A DNA stretch of 64,000 nucleotides. Origin: Phragmites australis (lineage: Eukaryota; Streptophyta; Magnoliopsida; Poales; Poaceae). The position numbers and the translations under genes were made by a program. This document shows positions 23,438 to 37,000 of the stretch, piece after piece (position 1 is the stretch's first letter; each line of letters begins with the position of its first letter). The stretch covers positions 12,693,001 through 12,757,000 of the forward strand of contig NC_084933.1 of the NCBI RefSeq assembly GCF_958298935.1, given 5' to 3'. The notes under the pieces are model-generated. The model ran no database searches. It was not told where the DNA came from and saw only the letters and a program-made list of their open reading frames with translations.

Positions 23438-25041
23438 TGTATGCAATTTTGGTGATTAATGACAGCAAAGTCAATAGGACTAACATGTTTGTCAAGGATA
23501 TACTTTAATAGGTTTCATTGATATAATACATGAAGAAGCCACTGAAGCCAAACTCAAGAAATATTGAATTGGATGGGTTCAAAGATTATTGTACTCACTA
23601 GATGGTCTAGTGCTCTGAAAGTTCTACACACCGGAGTATTTTTAGCTCAGAGGAGAAAATGAAGATTACACCGGATGGTCCAGTGCTCAACAAGATGTGC
23701 ACACCACAACATTTTCTAGGAGAAATATTTTGGTGCAGAAGATTTGTACAGACCTGATAGTCCGTTGCTCAGAGATGATATACACACCGAAGCATTTATC
23801 CAGAGAACTGTTGAAGACTGATGATCTACACATCGGATTGTCTGGTGCTCGGAGGTGTACACACTGGATGGTTGCATTGGAGTATTTTCTAGGAGAAAGT
23901 CTCAACAACTAGTTTGGCGTGGTTGTACATGCTGGATGGTTTGATGTCCTGAAGTTCTACATGTCGGATAATAAATAGTGTAGAAGAAGTGACTCGGTCG
24001 ACTAAAGTATACACATCAGATAGTCCTGTGTTGGAGTTCAAGGTTACATCAGAATATCCAGTGTTTGCAATGTGTTTGAGTGAGGTTCCAATGGCTTGTT
24101 TGCTACTGCTGTACACACCGGATGGTTTGATGTTTGTACTGTTATTAACGCCGGATCATCTGGTGTTCATAATCTTTTATGACCGTTGGAGCAACGGCTA
24201 GTGCATAGGCTTGAGGCTATAAATACACCCACTTGGCCATTTGAGTGTGCTGGAGTCCAGGAAGCTCATATACACTTAAGAAGACATCCAAGCCACCAAA
24301 GTGCTATAAGTGATCATCCAAGGCAACTAAGCACATGATTAGAGAGTGATTTGTGCTAATAGGCCTTGAGAGAGTTGTTGATAGGTTGTCTACATAGGGG
24401 AACAAGGAGTGATCCTACATTGTATGAAGTGGTACGCTGGCATCTTGAAACCTTGGTGACTTGCCGGCACCATGAGCTTTGATGGCTTATGCTTGTTGAT
24501 CTTCTAACTTAGTGTGGGACGATGTCAAGAAGCTTGTACTAGGATGTGGAGACCCTTGACTTGGTGGCTCAAGCTCTGAAGTGAAGACGGCAGCAAGTGA
24601 CCCGAAGAGAGGCTTGTGGTGAGGCCTTGCCTTGGTGGCTTGGCGGCTCAACCTAATTAAGGCCTATGTGGCTCAAGGGCCATGACCGGGTGTTGTTTGA
24701 GAGCTATAGACTAGGTGGCTGCTCTAACATGGACTAGAGGTGTCATTTATGACATCAATACTATAGGATAAAAATCCTTTGTGCCTAGTTTGCTCTCTCT
24801 ACCATCTTTATGTTTCCGCATTTACTTTTTGCAATCTATCCTTGCATGTTTACCTTCATAGAGTAGTTTGATAGCATTGGCTATAGATTGCAAACCTTTT
24901 GAACGGTAGAGTACACACACTAGATGAACCTATAGTACATTTAGATAGAAATTGATATAAGTTTATCTTGTGAAGTTTTAGAGCCGATTAGTTTCAAGTG
25001 TCCTAATTCACCCCCCTCTTAGGATATCACTGATACTTTCA
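23438..25041 (+). mobile_element. 5' LTR of a SIRE/Maximus-like Ty1/copia element
   Basis: The 1,604-bp LTR starts TGTATGCAATTTTGGTG and ends GATACTTTCA, with the C-rich TCACCCCCCTCTTAGG box near its 3' end. It is followed at once by a primer-binding site. The 5-bp flank is GGGCA (23433-23437); the matching copy is lost with the 3' end. Within the LTR the phrase ACCGGATGGTYYGGTG recurs many times in diverged form. It interrupts a gypsy gag tail. Confidence 0.8.
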
Positions 25042-25043
25042 AT

Positions 25044-25054
25044 TGGTATTAGAG
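25044..25054 (+). other. Primer-binding site (initiator tRNA-Met type)
   Basis: TGGTATTAGAG lies two bases after the LTR. The standard copia site is TGGTATCAGAG, so one base has changed. Confidence 0.8.
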
Positions 25055-25166
25055 TTGGGGCTTACACCTTTCACAAGGATGTTCCAATTCAAGCGACATT
25101 TGAGTCGTGTTATCATTTTGATCGATCATGCTTTACCGCCTAGTAAGTTGTGACGTCTAGGTACAG

Positions 25167-28100
25167 ATGGATACCGGTAGTGCTCCACGCTTTGATAGCA
25201 CTCACTTTCCCCGTTGGAAAATTCTAATAACCTGTTATTTGCAAACCAAAAGGTGTTTGGAGATTCACCGAAGAGGGGATGAAGCAACATATCACAAACA
25301 TGGGAAGACAATTTGATGCTTTAGCAAAGAGTATCCTTTTATCATCTCTAACCATTGATGCATTTAATCGAGTATATTCTCTCGTCAATGCTCATGATAT
25401 TTGGACTAGCATCATTGAAATACATAATGGCACAAATGATGTGCGTAATGAGAAATATGATATGCTAGTCTCTCAACTCAATAGCATTAAACATCTACCC
25501 CATGAAAGTGCTAATGATATGTACTCACGTTTGAATATTCTTATCAATGAGATCAATAGACTAGGTTTGATGCCAATTAGAGACGATCAAGTGGTGAGAA
25601 GAATACTTCAAGCTCTTCTTCCAAAGTACATGTTGATTATGTCCATCATCTATGACAATAACAACCAAACTCTCGGCAAGAACACCGCCCACGAGATGAC
25701 GATAAACATGAAGGTTGAAGGCTTTCACATCCCAAAACCCATAATCACATAATTATGCATAATTATGCTTCATAGGCATCATACTTAATTTTGAGCCATT
25801 TTGTTCTAGAGCACTAGAACACTTTGTTTTGTGGCAATAGGATGAGAGAAAGAAAGAGAGAAAGATTGAAACTTGCATTGAAAATATCTTGTCTTTAGCA
25901 AATGGGGCCCACATGGGTGAGCCAACCACCCCATCTCTCAATGGGACAGGAGCCTCACCCACTCACTCCCTCTGCTTCACTCTCTCCTGTGCTCCCTCTC
26001 CTCCCAACCGGCCAAGAGCAAGGAGCTCTCCCTACCTCTCTAGCTCTCTCCCTTTCTCCTCGTATTCCTCCCCCAAGAATCAAAACTAAAGTATGTATGT
26101 AGTACCCACGCGATCACTAGCTCCTAAGCTTCCCATCCATCCAATTCTTTTGCGCATTCTCGAAGGATTTGAACCGTTCTTGACCTCTTTTGGTGTTCTT
26201 TGGGTTTCAAGCCGATCAGAGGATTTTTGATGAGTTTGAGCTGGGGAATCATGTGGTTGTGTTGGTAGATGAAGTCTAGAACTCATGAGTTTCAAAGCCC
26301 TTGTACTTTTGAATTGGTGAGGCGTGCAATAGAATCGACCAAAGTTTCCCTGTGAGAAATGCTCTCTGCAGCAACCTGGATGTTCCGGGTTCAACCCAGA
26401 AGATTTGGGTAGCCCTGAGAAATCCCCATTGAACTATCCTCAGGAATCATTAGGATTTAGGGTGCAAATTGAGTTTAGAACCCTTTGTATAGTGCATATG
26501 CAAGTATATGTGGGGTAGATTTAACATGCGAGTTGAATCAGCCGAGGAAAATCATCGCAAAGCTCAAGTCTGCCCAACCTAGAGGTTCTGGGTTAGAACC
26601 TGAAAGTTCTGGATACCTCGAGTTAGGTTTAACAGAGCCCCCTCACTCGGAGCCTCCCCCGGAAAATCCTACCACACGGAAGTTCTGGGTACAGTCCGGA
26701 AGTTTCGGGATAAACGGAGCAAAGCCAAATAGAGAGCCCTCACTCAGAAGCTAACCTGGATATTCTAGCCCAACCCGGAAGTTTTGAGTTGAACCAAAAC
26801 TTCTAAGTTAATTCAGAAATTGCTAACCGAGGACCCCTGTTCGAAGGTTAACCTGAAAGTTCCGAACCCGAAGGTTCCGAGTTGAACCTGAAACTTCCAG
26901 ATTCTGTCTGAGTTTTTGAAGTCATTTAGATTGCAAACTTCGTTATTCTTCCCCATGTCTTACACTTTTAACTTAATGTTATGCATCATGTGGCATACTT
27001 CATTGCATCCTTTTCATGCTCATCATTGCACGCGTTCTTCTTTAGTGAATGAATGACCGGAGTGTGACGCGGGCGCGACTGAGGGTGGTCCGAAATTCTG
27101 TGAGTGTTGCACGGGCAGTATCAGGCAGGTACCAAAGCATCAAGGCAGGCATCTAAGCATACTATACCTACAATTTTGGATCATGTGTTGTCTAATTTGA
27201 TAAATTATGCTCTATGTATGTTTGCATGAGGGGTGAGTCGAATGTCGGGAGTCTTGTGGGTAGAACATATGTTGATGCGTTACTTCTACCTTGATTTTGT
27301 TAATTATCCTTATCCTTGTAACCTAGGTATAATATTGTTGATGTCTAACTTCAAAGGTTAACGTAAATGCTTAGCAATGCATAGGTCCTCGGTAGAAGTC
27401 GATCGGTGGTTCGATCAACATTCGCGAGCATAGGGCTTAATTGCTTTCACCACAAGAACAATGATGGGTTGAGGAGTGGTGAGAATGAGATGAGATATGG
27501 GCAGTGCTAGGGGTAGGTTGGGAGAGGAACTCAGATGCCATAGACTACTTGCATTGTTTAAACATCATCCGTTGGTGCCTTTGACTTTAGCACTTTCCAT
27601 ACTAACCACATGTCGATCTAGTGATAAGACAAGGCAATTATCACACATCATGCTAACGCTTGCCGTGCGTCCCTATGACATGTAAGAGAAAAAGAAAAGG
27701 GAGAAGTAAGGTGGTGGGGAGCCGGAGGTGTTCGGGACATGCTCGCGGTAACCTCGGTGCCATAGGGGCATGTGCAAGTGGGTAGTTCCAGGTATGAAAA
27801 ACGTTGACATGAGTACCCCTTTATGTGGGCTTATGTGGTCATCCAAGTCGAATGGTCATCGAGTTGTATGGGTAAACATATACCCCTTGCAGAGTGTAAG
27901 ATCAATTCGAATTGTCATGCTCTCGATCATGAGCATGTTTCTATCCATCCACATCGGTCATAGAGTCACGAGTGTGGGATGAATGGTATATTGGGATTTG
28001 GTAGGTGATGGCATTTGACTAATTATTATGTTCAAGTCACATATAGGTTCATGTTAATGAATATAGGATAGAAAGATACATGTGGTTAAATTAGATGCTC

Positions 28101-29783
28101 ACACATTGTATCAAATGACTTTTGCACATGAATTTACTTAACCTTATAGCCGACTCCTTGCTAACTAACCAAATACATTCTCCTTGGAGTCAGATTATTT
28201 ATATGTATCCATTATGAATTAAGTCTTGCCTAGACACTGCTCTTTCAGGTGCTACTGGTGAGGAGGAGCTAGTTTTTGGCTACTTCACGCTCGCCAACAT
28301 TGGTGGTGGGCATGAGTAGGCAACTACTCGGGCGATGTTATTTTGGGCTGGAGCCTAGGGGCATATGGCTCCACCTATCTTTTGTTTTTCATAGCTTTTG
28401 TCTTCCGTTGCATAGTTTCTTTTGTTGTCTAGGAGTTGATCTATTTTATTGTCCTCCTAGCTCTCTTTTGCTACAAATTGTTAAAATTGTTAATGCTTAA
28501 CAACTTGTAATATAATGTTAATTATTTATTATTTATTAAGCTTTGTTGTGATGGTATATGTTGGAAAGGTATGTGTTCCGATCTTGGGCACAAAACACAT
28601 GCCGGGACTACCAGAATGGTATCCTGGTTAATCATTATAGTTGTGATTACGAAAATGGTTGAGTTAATGACTAATTAGAATACTAATTAGACGGTTCCTC
28701 ACAAAGGCTCATCCTTATCCGATGCTAAGAACTTTACCCTCACATGCAAGAAAGATCATTGCCCACACATGAAAGAGAAGATGAGAAGGAAAGCAAGAGT
28801 CAAGCTCAAGTGAAGATGATGTTGATTAAGATGAAAAGAGCAAGAAGAAGATGAGCAGAACACCTCAAGTGATGAAGAAATGGATCCCAAGATCGCCAAG
28901 ATCATCTCAAGATTGGAAAAGAACCTCAAGAGGATCAACACCAAGGCTAATCTCCAATCTCTATGAAAGACTTAGTAAATACAATTGATCATGTCAAGAA
29001 GGAGAAGAAAACAAAGAAAAAGAGAGAAACAAGGGGAAGAGGCAAAGCATTTGCATGTATAGGAAGATGGATGAGTGAAGATGAATATTCAACCTCAAGT
29101 GATGAGAGCTTCACCATCCACTCCTCCAAGAGAAGCTCTTCCTCAAGGTCGTCATCACAGAAGTGGCTTATGGCTAAAGGTATGGAAAGGGATGTAAGTA
29201 ATGATGAATTCGATGAGGATTCACCCTCTAAAGAAGAACTTCTTAAATTGATCAATGAGCAACAAAGAGCCTTAAAGAAATAAGCTAAAAAACTTAAGAA
29301 ATTCAATGCCCTTAATGATATTCATACTTCTTTTGTTTCCAATTATAAATAATTGTTGAGCAATTTGAATTGCTAAACATGTAGCATGAAAAGCTTAAAG
29401 TAAAACTTGAGGACATTGAATCTCAACCTAAGACCCCTTTGAAGCAATCTACCTCTCTGTTTTATTTTAATTCTAAGGTAGATACTTCCAATTCTTGTGA
29501 TGATTTGTTTGGTCTATCTAGCTCACTACTTTGCAATTAGACATGTGTTAAGAATGTTGTTGTAGGATCATGTAATGATCTCATTGCATAAGAAAATAAT
29601 GAGCTCAAGCAAGAAATGGAGAAGCTTAAGAAGGACTTAGCAAGATTGAAGGGCAATAATTATGTCCAACCTCCTCAAGATAACTATGACAACATGGTGA
29701 ACAAGCTTGCAATAGGGTCCACTATGACATGTTTCAAGTGTCATCAAGAAGGCTACAAGTCCTTCCAACGCAAGCAAGTCTAG
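25167..29783 (+). pseudogene. Copia (SIRE/Maximus-like) gag pseudogene, split by a solo LTR
   Basis: ATG at 25167 starts MDTGSAPRFDSTHFPRWKIL. After a frameshift near 25250 the UBN2-type gag core follows (25279-25722: LLSSLTIDAFNRVYSLVNAH, HNGTNDVRNEKYDMLVSQLN, ANDMYSRLNILINEINRLGL). The frame continues exactly at 28709 (SSLSDAKNFTLTCKKDH) once the inserted LTR and one AAGGC are removed. A basic/acidic tail (28963-29283) and a degenerate zinc knuckle follow at about 29730-29770 (CFKCHQEGYKSFQR, where His and the last Cys are replaced by Tyr and Arg). Several stops are present. Protease and RT are missing; the element ends near 29785. Confidence 0.82.
25723..28703 (+). mobile_element. Ty3/gypsy (Tekay/Del-like) solo LTR nested in copia gag
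   Basis: The 2,981-bp solo LTR is flanked by AAGGC at 25718-25722 and 28704-28708. It starts TTTCACATCCCAAAACCC, a one-base change from the usual TGTCACATCCC, and ends GGTTCCTCACA. The middle (about 27000-27300) has the GCATCATTGCACGCG...GTGAATGAATGACCGG wording seen in Tekay-type LTRs. The gag frame on either side joins perfectly without it, which proves the boundaries. Orientation is taken as plus from the 5' wording. Confidence 0.85.
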
Positions 29784-29789
29784 AGGGGG

Positions 29790-32460
29790 ACCAAGGACAA
29801 GCAACTCCGGAGCTTGAAGATGATGAGTCCATCATTTTCGTGAACTACTTTCGAGCATGGCTTCGCCTCCCCTGTAATGAGGTGGTCCCCAAGGTTCTGA
29901 AATAGTTTGAAGTCTACCTCCAACAGCTGACGCCGAACGCCATTGTTCGGCTCAGTTTATTTGCCTGGGCAACACGTTCAGAAGGAGTGAAGGCATTGGC
30001 CAGGGCTTTCGTTGCCACCCACAAACTCCAGCACCAGCTGAAGCCAGATTTCATGTCCAGTGTGCAAAGCAAGGCTCACTACGACCGTGTGAACTTCACC
30101 TACCATGCCGGGCTGGCAATGCTTGTCGTGGCATACAAAAACAAGTGGCTGCAAGACTGGACACAATGGTGGTTCTACCATAAGGTAGACCAAAAGAGTA
30201 CCTTGTGTCCATGTGCGAAGACATTAAGGGGAACCGAGCCCCAGATGTACTACTGAACAACTCCCAGAGGGCGACATTCAAAGCCTTCACTAGGTGTGCG
30301 AAGCACCTGAGCACACGCGACCTCGTAGAAGAGTTCGTGGCATCTGGGGTGTGGCCCCTCTGCCAAGGCTGGTCCATCCCAAGATTTGGTGATAAAGGGC
30401 CAGAGGGACTTTGCCGTCCCCAGCTTGATTTTAGAGGTTTCTCATGCATTTTTTTTATCTTGTTCCTAATTGCACTTCGGCTTTCTATCTTTTCCTTACA
30501 TTATGTGCTTCAGGACATACTTAACAGTGGGAGAAGTGGAGATTCTCATGGGGAAATTCACCCAAGGCGAGGCTCAACTTTGCGCTGACCAGGCTCTTGG
30601 TTGCCAGCTCAACCAGATTTTTGATCTATGAGGTCTTGTTTAAAAAGACGGGCCGAAGGTGTCCTTGCTGTCATCAGGTCAAGGTGAAGATTACCAGTCC
30701 CCAAACGCCGAGACTGGTGAAACCTCTGCTGCCAGAAGTCAAGAAAAGAGGAAGATCAAAATCCCTTCATTGCGAGAAGGCAGAAGAAATAAAGCTCCAA
30801 CCCTAAAGAAGAGACTTCATCAAGTTACCTTTGACAACTTGAGCGACGAAGAGATCCCCGAAGGCTCAGTCGCCATTCGTGATATGCCTCTTTGACAAGC
30901 GCCTCCAAAGGGTACACAAGAATTTTCCGCCGCTTCGCCAAAGTCTGGCGTTTCTGCACAAGTGGACCTTGCCATGCTCATATTTAGCGACGATGAGGAC
31001 AAGCCTTTGGATTGACACGTCATTGTTGAACTAATAGAGGAGGGAGCCGTGAAACTTGAAGGAACAAAAAACGCTGAAGGAATCGGAGTTGAGTCATCCT
31101 CTAGCTCTTCTTGTGAGGATAGTTCCTCCGAAGGCCATAGAACCACAGACACCAAAGAGGAGAACGCTTCACCACCTTCATCCCACCGTAGCGGCAAGGG
31201 ACTCATGAGCCATAGTGGCTTACTCGATGCTAGGGCAATCAAAACCAAAACCCTGAATCTTACTTCATTTGAGCCAAGTTTTACGGAGGTGAATGATGTG
31301 ACAAAGTATTCGACAGCTTCATTCTTCCCAAGCTTGAGATTCCACTAGTGTGGAAGCCTACTTCTAAACTTATCAACACCTCCGACGTGGCGATTGTGAA
31401 GGTACTTTGTATTGTCATTCAACTTTTCTTTGCATACCCGTTCTCATGCTGTAGTGTTGTCACATGCTATGCTTCTTTCGTGTGCTCAGCGCAAACATGC
31501 GGAGCATGTAGAAGCTCGTGCAAAAAATGCGGAGGAACAACGGGCTTTGTATCAAGCACGAGCAAAGAAAGTTGAGCCCAGAAGAGGGATTATGCGCGGC
31601 AGACGAAGGAGGTTATTTTACACTCGCAACAGCTCAAAAAAGAAGTGTGCGCCCTTCGCTCGGGTAAACAAAGTGCAGAAGAAGAGGTAATTTCTCTCCG
31701 CAAGAACCTAATGGCATCCGAAGGTAATGTGTCTTTGCTTCAAGCCCTTTACAATGCTAAAAAAGATGTAGCACAATGGCTGCGTGAAGAATTAGAGGAG
31801 GCGAAGCAGCTGTGTAATGATGTCTTTATAGTACTTGAGTCTTTGCAGCCGAAGGCCATTGCAGCTAGCGAAACTATTAGCAAGGCTTTTGAGAAAATCG
31901 GTGCTTCGGCTGTGCCACTAGCGCTTAATGATGTCGGACTAGATGGCCTTCTCGGATGGATTACTGATACCATTAGTAGCCTTTTGCCTGTGGCTCAGTT
32001 ATATGGTGACTTCTTTTCCATGGTCTCGGCTAAAGTGTAGTCCAATCTATTGAGATTACTAGCTGCGACCATCACACAGCGCTTCAAAAGCCAACGTTTT
32101 GCTATCCTTCGGATATGTCGACTGTAGCTGTGACAAAGGCGACGAAGGTCACCACACAATCATTCACAACCAATTACTGGTGTAAACATGGTCGTGAATT
32201 GGCCCTCCGAGAAGCGGAAATGAACTGTCAACAAGTACGCTTCTTAGCTATTCCCTCGAGATTTTTGTCACCTGGCCTCATATTTATGGTTTTTTTGTTC
32301 TGTAGGCAAAGGCAAAGGATGGTCCCTCTTCTGCTAGAGCCTCTGCCTCACCAGCCTCACAGGCTACTGCTTCGCGAAACAGCGGGGACACCACCAAGGC
32401 GGTCGAAGATCGATAGCAGGTCTGAATGCGCGAAGTGTAGTTTTGGGTCAAATGTTTGAT
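29790..32460 (+). pseudogene. Intron-containing Ty3/gypsy gag gene, degenerate
   Basis: The plus-strand pieces are FVNYFRAWLRLPCNEVVPKV (about 29838), NAIVRLSLFAWATRSEGVKA, then after a frame change NRAPDVLLNNSQRATFKAFT and TRDLVEEFVASGVWPLCQGW. The later part is an Ala/Glu-rich coiled coil (31500-32040: LREELEEAKQLCNDVFIVLE). Canonical-looking introns sit at 30437-30513, 31402-31499 and 32235-32305 (GT...AG, 71-98 bases). The last two are framed by coding-like sequence on both sides. Such multi-exon gag-like genes are typical of grass gypsy elements of the putative-plant-transposon type. Stops and frameshifts exist. No LTR was identified; its left edge abuts the broken copia element. Confidence 0.65.
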
Positions 32461-32589
32461 TATCTTCTGTAATATATATGCTTTTATTTCTTGTTCAAAG
32501 TTTTTGACTCCATTAAAAAATTAGAGTATGCACATGTGGAATTAAATCTTCTTATAATTGTTAATCTCCATATCTGATACCGTAATGGG

Positions 32590-33135
32590 TCTAGCCGCAC
32601 AATTTGCACGGGTCATCTTGCTAGTTAAGTAGATTTTATCTCTCTCGGGATGATTCTGGTCGTCCACAAGGAATACATGAACTATATCCTTGACTTCAAT
32701 CCAACGGAAACCTGGTTCCTTTTTCGCATGGAGACTCCTCAATCTTGTTCTTACCTTCACAATATCTTCCTATTTCCCAAATTTAGCATAGATATTAGAC
32801 ATCGCGACATAAGCAGATCTATGCTTTGTGCCCATGCAAAATAACTTCTGAGCTACTTTCTCACATCTCCAAATCTGTCGAATACCAGCGGGCAGTAAGT
32901 AGGGCTCCCCAGACCACACCATCTGCTGCCCCGGCGTTTCAGAGATGAATGAACTTCTCAGCTTCTCTGATACGTCCAGTTCGACCAAGAAGATCAACAA
33001 TGCAAGTATAATGTTCCACAGTTTTCCATAGAGTGGAGGATTTTCACTCCCTTGTTAACCAAACCAGCGTGAGCACTAGCCATAAGGAGGCATAAAAAAG
33101 TGATTTCATTGGGATTGACATGATGCCTGAACATC
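32590..33135 (-). pseudogene. PPR protein pseudogene, C-terminal half
   Basis: The minus strand from 33135 codes VNPNEITFLCLLMASAHAGL, then VNKGVKILHSMENC. After a frameshift it continues with an IVDLLGRTGRIREAEKFI-like stretch, IRQIWRCEKVAQKLFCMGTK, HRSAYVAMSNIYAKFGK, and the E-motif part KVRTRLRSLHAKKEPGFRWI followed by VFLVDDQNHPERDKIY. This is the standard C-terminal end (last PPR repeats plus E/E+ motifs) of plant PLS-class PPR proteins, which edit organellar RNA. Its other half lies beyond the 23-kb CACTA element, at 56292. Stops and frameshifts show that it is dead. Confidence 0.85.
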
Positions 33136-33169
33136 CACTATTACAAAAGCTATTTTTGGATACACCTAG

Positions 33170-33440
33170 GTTTCATTTATACAGATAGTTCATATGACAA
33201 ACCGTCTGAGTAATAGGCTGCGGGCCCGTGCGGTCGTGGACCGCCTGCGGAAATTAATTTCCATAGGCGGTTCCTTATATCAACCACCTATGGAAATAGA
33301 CTCTATTTTTACTGACAGTTCACATAAGAAAACACCTGTAGAAATAAGTCTATTTTCACAGGCGGTTCACATAAGAAACCGCATGTGAAAATTAGTTTTC
33401 ATAGGAGGTTTCTTATGTGAACTGCTTGTGATAATCTCTT
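33170..33440. repeat. CACTA left subterminal repeats
   Basis: Copies of CATAGGCGGTTC, CACAGGCGGTTCACATAAG, CTATGGAAATAG and inversions such as CTTATGTGAACTGC recur about every 40 bases. The same motif set recurs at 37600-37815 and at 55930-56291. Confidence 0.8.
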
Positions 33441-34029
33441 CATAAATAGTGCCTCCCAGCGAGCTTCATTGAGATAGAGAGCTCGCTGTGTCCGAATAGT
33501 GAAGCTCAAAGGCGGCCGTGGATTTGGAAAACAGAAGGGGAAGGTTTTGTTTGAATTCCTTAGAGGAGCAATCTAAGGTAAGGGTATATCATCCCTAACT
33601 AGCATCTTTTTGAAGTTTAGATTTAAGGCTTAATTAGCGTTTAGATGTGATCTAGAGATGCTCATGGTTCTAGCCATTTAGATAATCGAATTAGCTAAAA
33701 TTTGTAGCCAAATTTAATTCAATTGTGTAGATTCACATGATTCTAGCATTATATTTCAAAAATGTAGCTAGAATTTGATATTTTTCAGCCTCTAGGAGGT
33801 TTTATCATGAATGGGGATTTTTAGGATAGATCTAGATCTAGAAGGAGAGGGAGAGAGAATATTGAATTCAAATTATTTTGAGCCATAAATTTACGCCAAT
33901 GTAGATTCAATTGTGTAGACATATTACAATCATAACGAGCCCATTTAAAGATTTTTCTAAAAAAATCTTTTTTATTCTGATTTTATAAGTAATTAATTAA
34001 TTAATCTAATTTTGTGGTTGAAGTTAAAG

Positions 34030-37000
34030 ATGGACAGAGTATGGAAGTACGATGCGATAAGACATGGATAAATATACATCAAAGGACTCTCTGCTTTTAT
34101 TAAAGCCGCCAGGAAGGACGCTTTGACTAAGAAGACAAAAGAAATATACTGTCCATATTCTGACTACAAGAACTAAAAAATGTAGAACAAATCAAGCATA
34201 ATCAAGTCACGCATGATCTTGAGAGGTTTTGTCGAGGATTATACATGTTAGTCTAATTACGGCGAACAACGTACATGCGAAAATAATGACGACATCGTTG
34301 TTGATCAAGTGGATGGTGATGATGAGGGAGTCAAAGGCGACACTGATGTTATAATGGATAATGATACTGATTTCGATCTGGAGGAGATGTTGTGCTACGC
34401 AGAACCGCATGTTTTAAGGGAAACGAGAAGTTTAGATAATTTCAATGCGTTACAGAAGGCATCGAAGGAACTTTTGTATGAGGAATTGAAGGGCTGTGAT
34501 AAGGAGTTTATAGTGTTGCATTCGGTGCTTGAATTTCTAAGGTTGAAGGCCAGTAATGGATGGTCCAATAAGAGTTTCTCGGATCTGTTGAGTTTCTAGG
34601 AAAATATGCTTTCGAAACCTAACTCCTTGCCCACCACCACTTATCAGGTGAATAAGCTTATCTGCCCATTGTTATTGGATGTACAAAAAATACACGCATG
34701 TCTGAACCACTATACCCTCTACCGTAAAGAGTATGAAGCCTTGGATAGATACCTAGTGTGCAATGTGAGTCGGTACAAGATCAATGATGATTGTGAGGAT
34801 GAAGATGCTTCTGCCAATGCGAAGAAGAAGAAGAGTAATGCTGGTCGTGACAAAGAAGACACTTCTTCCAATGCAGAGAAGAAGAGAAGAAGTCCTGCCA
34901 TGGTGATGTGGTACCTACTAGTGATCTCCCGCTTGTAGCATTTGTACTCGAACCCTAGGGACTCTGAACTGATGTGTTGGCATTTCAATAAGCGCAAGAA
35001 CGATGGAACTAATCTTCGACACCGCGTTGATGCTAGCCAATGAAGGAAGTTCGATGCCATGTATCTAGATTTTGCTGGAGAACTAAGGAATGTAAGGTTC
35101 GCATTGAGTACCGATGGAATGAATCCTTTCGGTGACATGAGCACCTCACAAAGCACTTGGCCAGTGGTCCTGGCCATCTACAACCTTCCTCCATGGCTAT
35201 GCATGAAGCAGAAGTACCTTATGCTGTCCATTTTTATCCAAGCACCGAAACAACCAGCAACGATATAAATATGTTTCTAGAACCATTGATGGAAGATATG
35301 GCAAAACTATAGAACGATGGGGTCCTGGTGTGGGATGAGTTCTAACGATAGTAATTCACGCTAAAAGCCATGATTTTCATTACCATTAGTGATTACCCTG
35401 CCCTTTTTTCCTTATCGGGACAGGTTAAAGCGAAGCAAGGATGTGTAGTGTGTTTGGATGAAACTGCATCTGTGTACCTTCCATACTCACAGAAGGTATT
35501 GTACACGTGACACCGACGGTTCTTACTCAAAACTCACAGATACCGCAAGATGAAGAAATATTTTGACAACATGATTGAGCAAGATATTGGCCCAAAACCT
35601 CGCAGCGGGGCACTAGTGTTTGAAATGGTTAAGAACATCAAGGTTGTTTTTGGGAAGCCACGGAAGGGTAAAAGGAGGAAGAAAAGTAAGACGCTGACTG
35701 GGATGTTGTGGAAGAAGATACCTATTTTCTTTAAGTATTTGCTCTACTGGAAGGGCTTGGATGTTCACCACAACATCGATGTCATGAACATTAAGAAGAA
35801 GAAGAATATGTGTGATAGCATCATTGGCCTTTTGCTGTACATACCGAGCAAGACAAAGGATGGAATCAAGTCATGTAAGGACTTGGTCATTTTAAAATCA
35901 GGCCAGAGCTACACCCTGTAGACACACCAAATGGGAAACATTATCTTCTCCTGGCTAGCTACTCTATGACACCTAAGAAGAAAAAGGCATTGTGCAAGTG
36001 CTTACGTGGGGTGAGATTACCGACTGGTTACTCATCCAACATCAAGAAACTAGTCTCGATGAAAGATTTCAAGCTAATCCGCATGAAGTCTCACGGTTGT
36101 CATGTGATGATGATGCAAATGCTCCCTATTGCAATCAGGGGTATCAAGCCAGGATACATAATGGTGGTCATCACACGATTGTGTCACTTCTTCAATGCAA
36201 TTGCTCAGAAGGTGATAGATGCTGAAAAACTGGGTGCACTACATAGTTACTTGGTAGAGACTTTGTGCCAACATGAGATGTGCTTCCCTCCATCCTTTTT
36301 CAATATCATGGTACACATCTTGGTTCACATCATTAATGAGATAATTGCACTGGGCCTTGTATCCTTACATCAGATGTATGTGTTTGAACGGTACATAGGC
36401 ATTCTCAAAGGCTATGTATGGAATCATGCTCACCTAGAGGGTTCCATGATCAAGGGCTACAGTACCGAGGAAGTTGTTGAGTGTTGCATCGATTACATAA
36501 AATATGCTAAATTGATTGGTGTACCTGTATCCCAACATGAGGGGAGGTTGTCTGGGAGAGGGACCAAAGGAAAGAAAAGATTCATCGATCATAATTACAA
36601 AGTAGTGGAAGAAGCACATTCACCATCTTGCAGTAGCTCCAGATAGTGGCATCGTACATCTTGCAAAACCTAAATGAGCTTCACACAGAAAATAAAGGCC
36701 GCTCATATGATTGGATCTTTAAAGAGCACAAGCGTCGCTTCACCACATGGTTCAAGAACCAAACCTTCTATTTGGTGAATCCGTAGATGAAAAAAATATA
36801 AAAATGTTGGCTTGTTACCCATCAAGTTTAGTTACATCATGGCAAGCGTATAACATTAATGGGTACACGTTTTATACCAAAGCAAAGGACAAGAAGAGCA
36901 CGACCTAAAACAACGGCATTCGGATAGAAGCCTATGACACAACAAGGGGAAAAGATCACCTACTATGGGTTTATAGATGAAATCTAGAAACTCAACTATG

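Noticed and set aside
32590..32640. Firm Helitron 3' terminus left of the PPR fragment
   Set aside because: The hairpin has two mismatched pairs, directly abuts CTAG with no spacer, and is followed by A instead of the usual T, so it is only mentioned as a possibility.
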